DNA from: Mesostigma viride
Taxonomy: Eukaryota; Streptophyta; Mesostigmatophyceae; Mesostigmatales; Mesostigmataceae
Assembly: GCA_009746045.1 (NCBI GenBank)
Contig: RPFO01000213.1
Coordinates: forward strand, 10,804,957-10,868,956
DNA length: 64,000 bases
Reading direction: 5' to 3'
Part shown: piece by piece, positions 61,069 through 64,000 of the stretch
How positions within the stretch are numbered: position 1 is the stretch's first letter
Layout: each line of letters opens with the position of its first letter
Translations under genes and position numbers: made by a program
The notes under the pieces: generated by a model
The model's database searches: none
Seen by the model: the letters and a program-made list of their open reading frames with translations, nothing else
What the model was told of the DNA's origin: nothing

Positions 61069-61776
61069 TTAGTTAAACCGTGTGGGGGCCATGGCACGGG
61101 CTCTCGAGTTGCGCGCGAGGATTTGCGAGGACAAGTACCTCGGTCTCTCAAACTCCATCGCCAGTCCATTAGCCTCCAACAGAGTGCTCAAATCTCGCCC
61201 TTGGTCCTCTAACGCGATCAACGCCTTACTGAGCGCGTTTTTACGAGGAAGATCGTTGTTAAGTTTTGCCGCCTTATACTCCGGCCACAACTCTTTTCGA
61301 GCCTTGTCGATGCTCGAGATGGCCTCCGTGTTCTGTCTGATCCCCTCCTGTATCGCGGTCCACAGTCGCTTAGAATCGTCATGTATGATTTCGTTGACCA
61401 TACGATTGTTTTGTCTGTTGGTTTCGCCCCAACGCGCTTTTACGCTATCGGGTAAAAATCTCAGGATGTGGTCCACCGCGCCCTCTGGTAAGTCGCGAAA
61501 ATTGGTCTTTTCAAAGTCCGCCTGGTAGTCTATCAAGTAGTCCAAGTCCTCGTTTTGTAGGTCATCATCGCCACCAGACCATTTGGCAAGGTCGCGCCCA
61601 GGGGTGGATGGTTCCTCGTCGTCGGAGACCCCGCCTGCCCTGACCCGGTGCCTCCACACGGCGCGACGGTTCCTGGCGTGTTGGCCGCACGCTCTGTATC
61701 CGGGCACGCACGACTTGCGGCATCTTGTCCCCGCCCTCGTGAGGGCAGAGCACGCCTTACCAGTCTTCGTGACCAT
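61069..61776 (-). CDS. Cys/His-motif plus F-box-like protein
   Basis: 235 codons, start MVTKTGKACSALTRAGTRC. Residues 9-36 have the C..LT..GTRC...C....ACGQHA motif (DUF5763-like). Residues 100-140 read FRDLPEGAVDHILRFLPDSV, then KARWGETNRQNNRMVNE, the LP......IL..L....... pattern of an F-box. The rest is helical. The F-box would bind Skp1 and recruit a substrate for ubiquitination; several giant viruses encode many such proteins. A TATATATG box lies 7-14 bases upstream of the ATG. Confidence 0.65.
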   Translation of the reverse strand: MVTKTGKACSALTRAGTRCRKSCVPGYRACGQHARNRRAVWRHRVRAGGVSDDEEPSTPGRDLAKWSGGDDDLQNEDLDYLIDYQADFEKTNFRDLPEGAVDHILRFLPDSVKARWGETNRQNNRMVNEIIHDDSKRLWTAIQEGIRQNTEAISSIDKARKELWPEYKAAKLNNDLPRKNALSKALIALEDQGRDLSTLLEANGLAMEFERPRYLSSQILARNSRARAMAPTRFN

Positions 61777-61806
61777 GGTGTCATATATACACGGGTGCTT
61801 TTTTTT

Positions 61807-62304
61807 TCACAGGTCCAGCACCACCTTGGTGGGGTCGTCCTTCTTGCCCTTCCCGCCCCTCCTGCCCCTCTTTTTCTCCCCGGCCACCTGCACGGTCTTC
61901 ACGTTGTCGATGTCCGCGCCCACGAGGCTCCCGGTGACGCTCTCGCCGTCGTCCTCGATCACCCGCACCACCGCATCGGTCAGCGACCCCGCGGGGGATA
62001 CGGCGTCCTCCACGATGCGGTCCATGTTGACGGGGATGCGTATCTCGGGCCTCGGGGCCGGCCCGGCGGCGCCCCCGAACGCCCCCCCGAACGCCATGGG
62101 GCCTCGCATGACGTACTGCCCTCCGTTAGCGGTGTCTTGGGCGGGGGGCGGCGGGGAGGTGGCGGCGCCTGGGGTGCCCCCCCCCTCCTGCTTGGCCATC
62201 ATCACCTTGAGCAGACTCCTCATGAGCTCCGGGTCGGTCTTGGCGATATCGGACATGGAGGGCAGCCCGGAGCTGGCGAAGGACGCCGACATATGGAACA
62301 TCAT
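61807..62304 (-). CDS. Gly/Pro-rich protein with conserved-looking C-terminus (unknown)
   Basis: Start taken at MMFHMSASFASSGLPS (62,304); the frame extends open to 62,391 but there runs into the retroelement relic. The N-terminal part has LPSMSDIAKTDPELMRSLLK, then a Gly/Pro/Ala linker. The C-terminus is IRIPVNMDRIVEDAVSPAGS, LVGADIDNVKTVQVAGEKKR and a basic GRRGGKGKKDD stretch. No known domain. It lies 30 bp from the F-box-like gene on the same strand. Confidence 0.5.
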   Translation of the reverse strand: MMFHMSASFASSGLPSMSDIAKTDPELMRSLLKVMMAKQEGGGTPGAATSPPPPAQDTANGGQYVMRGPMAFGGAFGGAAGPAPRPEIRIPVNMDRIVEDAVSPAGSLTDAVVRVIEDDGESVTGSLVGADIDNVKTVQVAGEKKRGRRGGKGKKDDPTKVVLDL

Positions 62305-62339
62305 GGCCGACCCGCCCAACATGAGAGCAAGTTTCCTGC

Positions 62340-64000
62340 CAACAAGATCCAGGTGGAATGCAGCTTTCAGCATCTCAAAGGGTGATCCCAACCCTTGAGT
62401 TGCTGGTTACAACCTAGGGAGGCTCATGGGCATGCAGGGTCAGTATCGAGAGGCAAATCCAGGAGGTCAAGAAAGTGTCATCTCTGAAGACTGGGTACTC
62501 TTGTTCTTAGTCCTGCACTGCACTGGTCAGGAGTGCATTGGTGAGGAAACGTGGAGCAGCGCTGAACAGCAGGGTCAATTTCTACCTAATGATGAGTTGG
62601 TCAGCCAATTGGTCTATATCATGGCCGTGCCCCCCAATGTGCTGGAGGGCTGGAAACATGCTGCACATGTCATTTGCCAAAGCTGAGGGAGAAAGGACCG
62701 GGGTTTGGAAGATGCGGAGCCACAAGTGGTCAGAGGGTTTTAGCTTGGAAAGGAACCGAGCCTGTATGGCAAACGTGGTAGCTGGAGCTGGGGTGGTTAC
62801 CCAGGTGAATGAAAGTACACACGCTGCTTGGTCAGCAAGGAGGACGAACCAAAAGGCAGTGTACACCGGTGGTTGGTCCATATGTCAAGCCTAACCTGAT
62901 GAAATGAGGGCAGTCCAGGCACAAGGCTCACAGGATCTGCAGGAATTTTCAAAGGTCCCCCAGTGACATCACTGATGCAACGACACATCTGTTGGCAGGG
63001 AACTGTTCCACCCTGGCCAGGTTGCAGAGTACCTGTTTGAACAGGCTGCAAGGTCAACAGCTGGGGAAGTCAACTGTCAAGCCCAACGTCTAACCAGCCC
63101 AGGGGGATAAGTTGGCTGGATTGATTGGGGATCTGCAAAGGGGCCAGAAGCAGCCCAAGGTAGCCAAGCTTAGGTGGCATGGCAATCTGGGGCTGGACAC
63201 GCCTTAGAGGTAGACAACATTCTCAGGTTCCATATTTGGGACCAAGAGTGCAGCAGGGACAGCATGTCTGAGCCCAAGCTATCGTTTGTGTCTGAACTTC
63301 AGTGGCGGGTACAACGTGAAGTACTGGTGAGGCTATCTATTCCATCTTGGACAGGGGACATCTGCATTTTGTGTCTTGGAGGGCTATCAGGGACCTGCTC
63401 TGCTGGGGCAGAATTTCCTATGCCAGAAGGGTATGATCAACGTCCTCTCTCCTGACTAAGGAAGGGGCTGGTCGGTCCACTGATTAATTTCAGGCCACTC
63501 ACCTGCACGTGCAGTAACCAGGTCGGTTAAGCGTGTGCAAGTGTGCAGGGCAAGGAGCCCTTGGTTTGATGACCTCATATTGCAGCTGCCTAGTCATCCA
63601 GCATTTTGGGCATTGGTCCTCAACCACTTGCTGGAAAGCCCATCACTACCAAGGCCTGGTGAAGCTAGTCCTCATCCCATTATGTTCCCCAGGTCGAACA
63701 CTGGGGTCTGATTAAATCTGGGGAGGAACTTGGATCTCCAAGAAATGCGTGGAACCTGTCAAGACCTGCCTCCCACGGCGTCTATAACTGTGTTTGTCAT
63801 CAAGATGAAGAGGTGGAGGGGTCAAGGTACCACATGTCAGGCCAGTGCTGAAATGAGTTTCAAGGGTACTGGTGGAGTGCATCTGCTGAGGAGTTGTATA
63901 CCCTGGCATTTGCCATAGACACTTGGAGGCTGCTGCTGTTGTTCTAGGGGCCTCCCTCTCAAACAAATTCAAGGGCTTGGACTAGCTCAGTGGTAGTAGT
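62340..64000 (+). pseudogene. decayed Copia-like pol relic (IN C-terminus, protease-like, beyond)
   Basis: Frames change repeatedly. Segments include DWVLLFLVLHCTG ... FLPNDELVSQLVYIMAVPPN (62,430-62,686) and an integrase C-terminal-like part (GVVTQVNESTHAAW, 62,780-62,880; compare GVVTRVEAAGHKCW in B1). A protease-like part follows (LCLNFSGG at about 63,290, then FCVLEGYQGPALLGQNFLCQ at 63,368-63,427). The last matches VLEDYDGPVILGQNFL in B1 and VVEGYSGNALLGEPF in A. The order is again integrase before protease. RT sequence would follow beyond the right edge; the final 500 bases hold no clear motif. Confidence 0.6.

Noticed and set aside
60304-61212. 302-codon plus-strand ORF opposite the beta-rich gene
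   Set aside because: Low-complexity Val/Gly/Arg composition typical of an antisense GC-rich frame; the minus frame has a TATA box and protein-like sequence.
61583-62398. Plus-strand ORFs across 61.6-62.4 kb
   Set aside because: Antisense to two minus-strand genes with better motifs; they mostly contain Pro/Ser/Leu low complexity.
63975-64000. tagctcagtggtag at the right edge as a tRNA D-arm/A box
   Set aside because: The D-stem does not pair well and the rest of the gene would lie outside the window; not supportable.

Overview
This window looks like a repeat-rich nuclear region of a eukaryote, most likely a unicellular alga or similar protist. I cannot assign it to a lineage. The evidence for a nuclear genome is spliceosomal GT-AG introns, AATAAA signals, LTR retrotransposons of two superfamilies, LINE fragments and DNA transposons with terminal inverted repeats. 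I see no bacterial operons, rRNA or convincing tRNA.

Region 1 (1-15,684) is a nest of retroelements. A minus-strand Copia-like element (B1) has its 5' LTR at 12,040-15,684. That LTR is split by a truncated LINE (10-bp target duplication) and by a non-autonomous LTR element with two 806-bp LTRs and a 5-bp duplication. B1 is cut at 6,742 by a Gypsy-like element, which is itself cut at 2,912 by another Copia-like element (E) running off the left edge.

Region 2 (15,685-35,086) has a decayed coding region and a LINE interrupted by a 14.2-kb CACTA/EnSpm-type transposon (18,874-33,113). The transposon has CACTA termini, GTGGTAAAA subterminal arrays, a multi-exon TNP2-type transposase gene and a divergent second gene. 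A 5.1-kb element with a TTG target duplication sits in that second gene. The 5.1-kb element has its own gene, split in turn by a TTAA-flanked piggyBac-like element, plus a near-perfect palindrome with 106-bp arms. A further inverted-repeat element lies in a transposase exon.

Region 3 (35,087-45,153) is a 3'-truncated plus-strand copy of the B Copia family (B2). Its 5' LTR holds a complete 7.5-kb Copia-like element (A) with 379-bp LTRs and a TGCCT duplication. The Copia-like elements share three unusual traits: LTR ends AGTT...AACT instead of TG...CA, an extra ORF before gag, and a retropepsin-like domain between integrase and reverse transcriptase.

Region 4 (about 45,200-62,330) is a compact, intron-poor cluster of genes resembling those of nucleocytoplasmic large DNA viruses: SNase-like nuclease, HNH-like endonuclease, BRO/KilA-like protein, Cys/His-motif proteins, an F-box-like protein, coiled-coil proteins and a SET-domain protein whose gene has introns. 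I read it as a fragment of an endogenous giant-virus-like element or a virus-influenced gene island. Three of its genes change frame exactly at homopolymers of 7-8 bases, all in the direction of one missing base. Region 5 (62,340-64,000) is a heavily decayed Copia-like relic that still shows the integrase-then-protease order.
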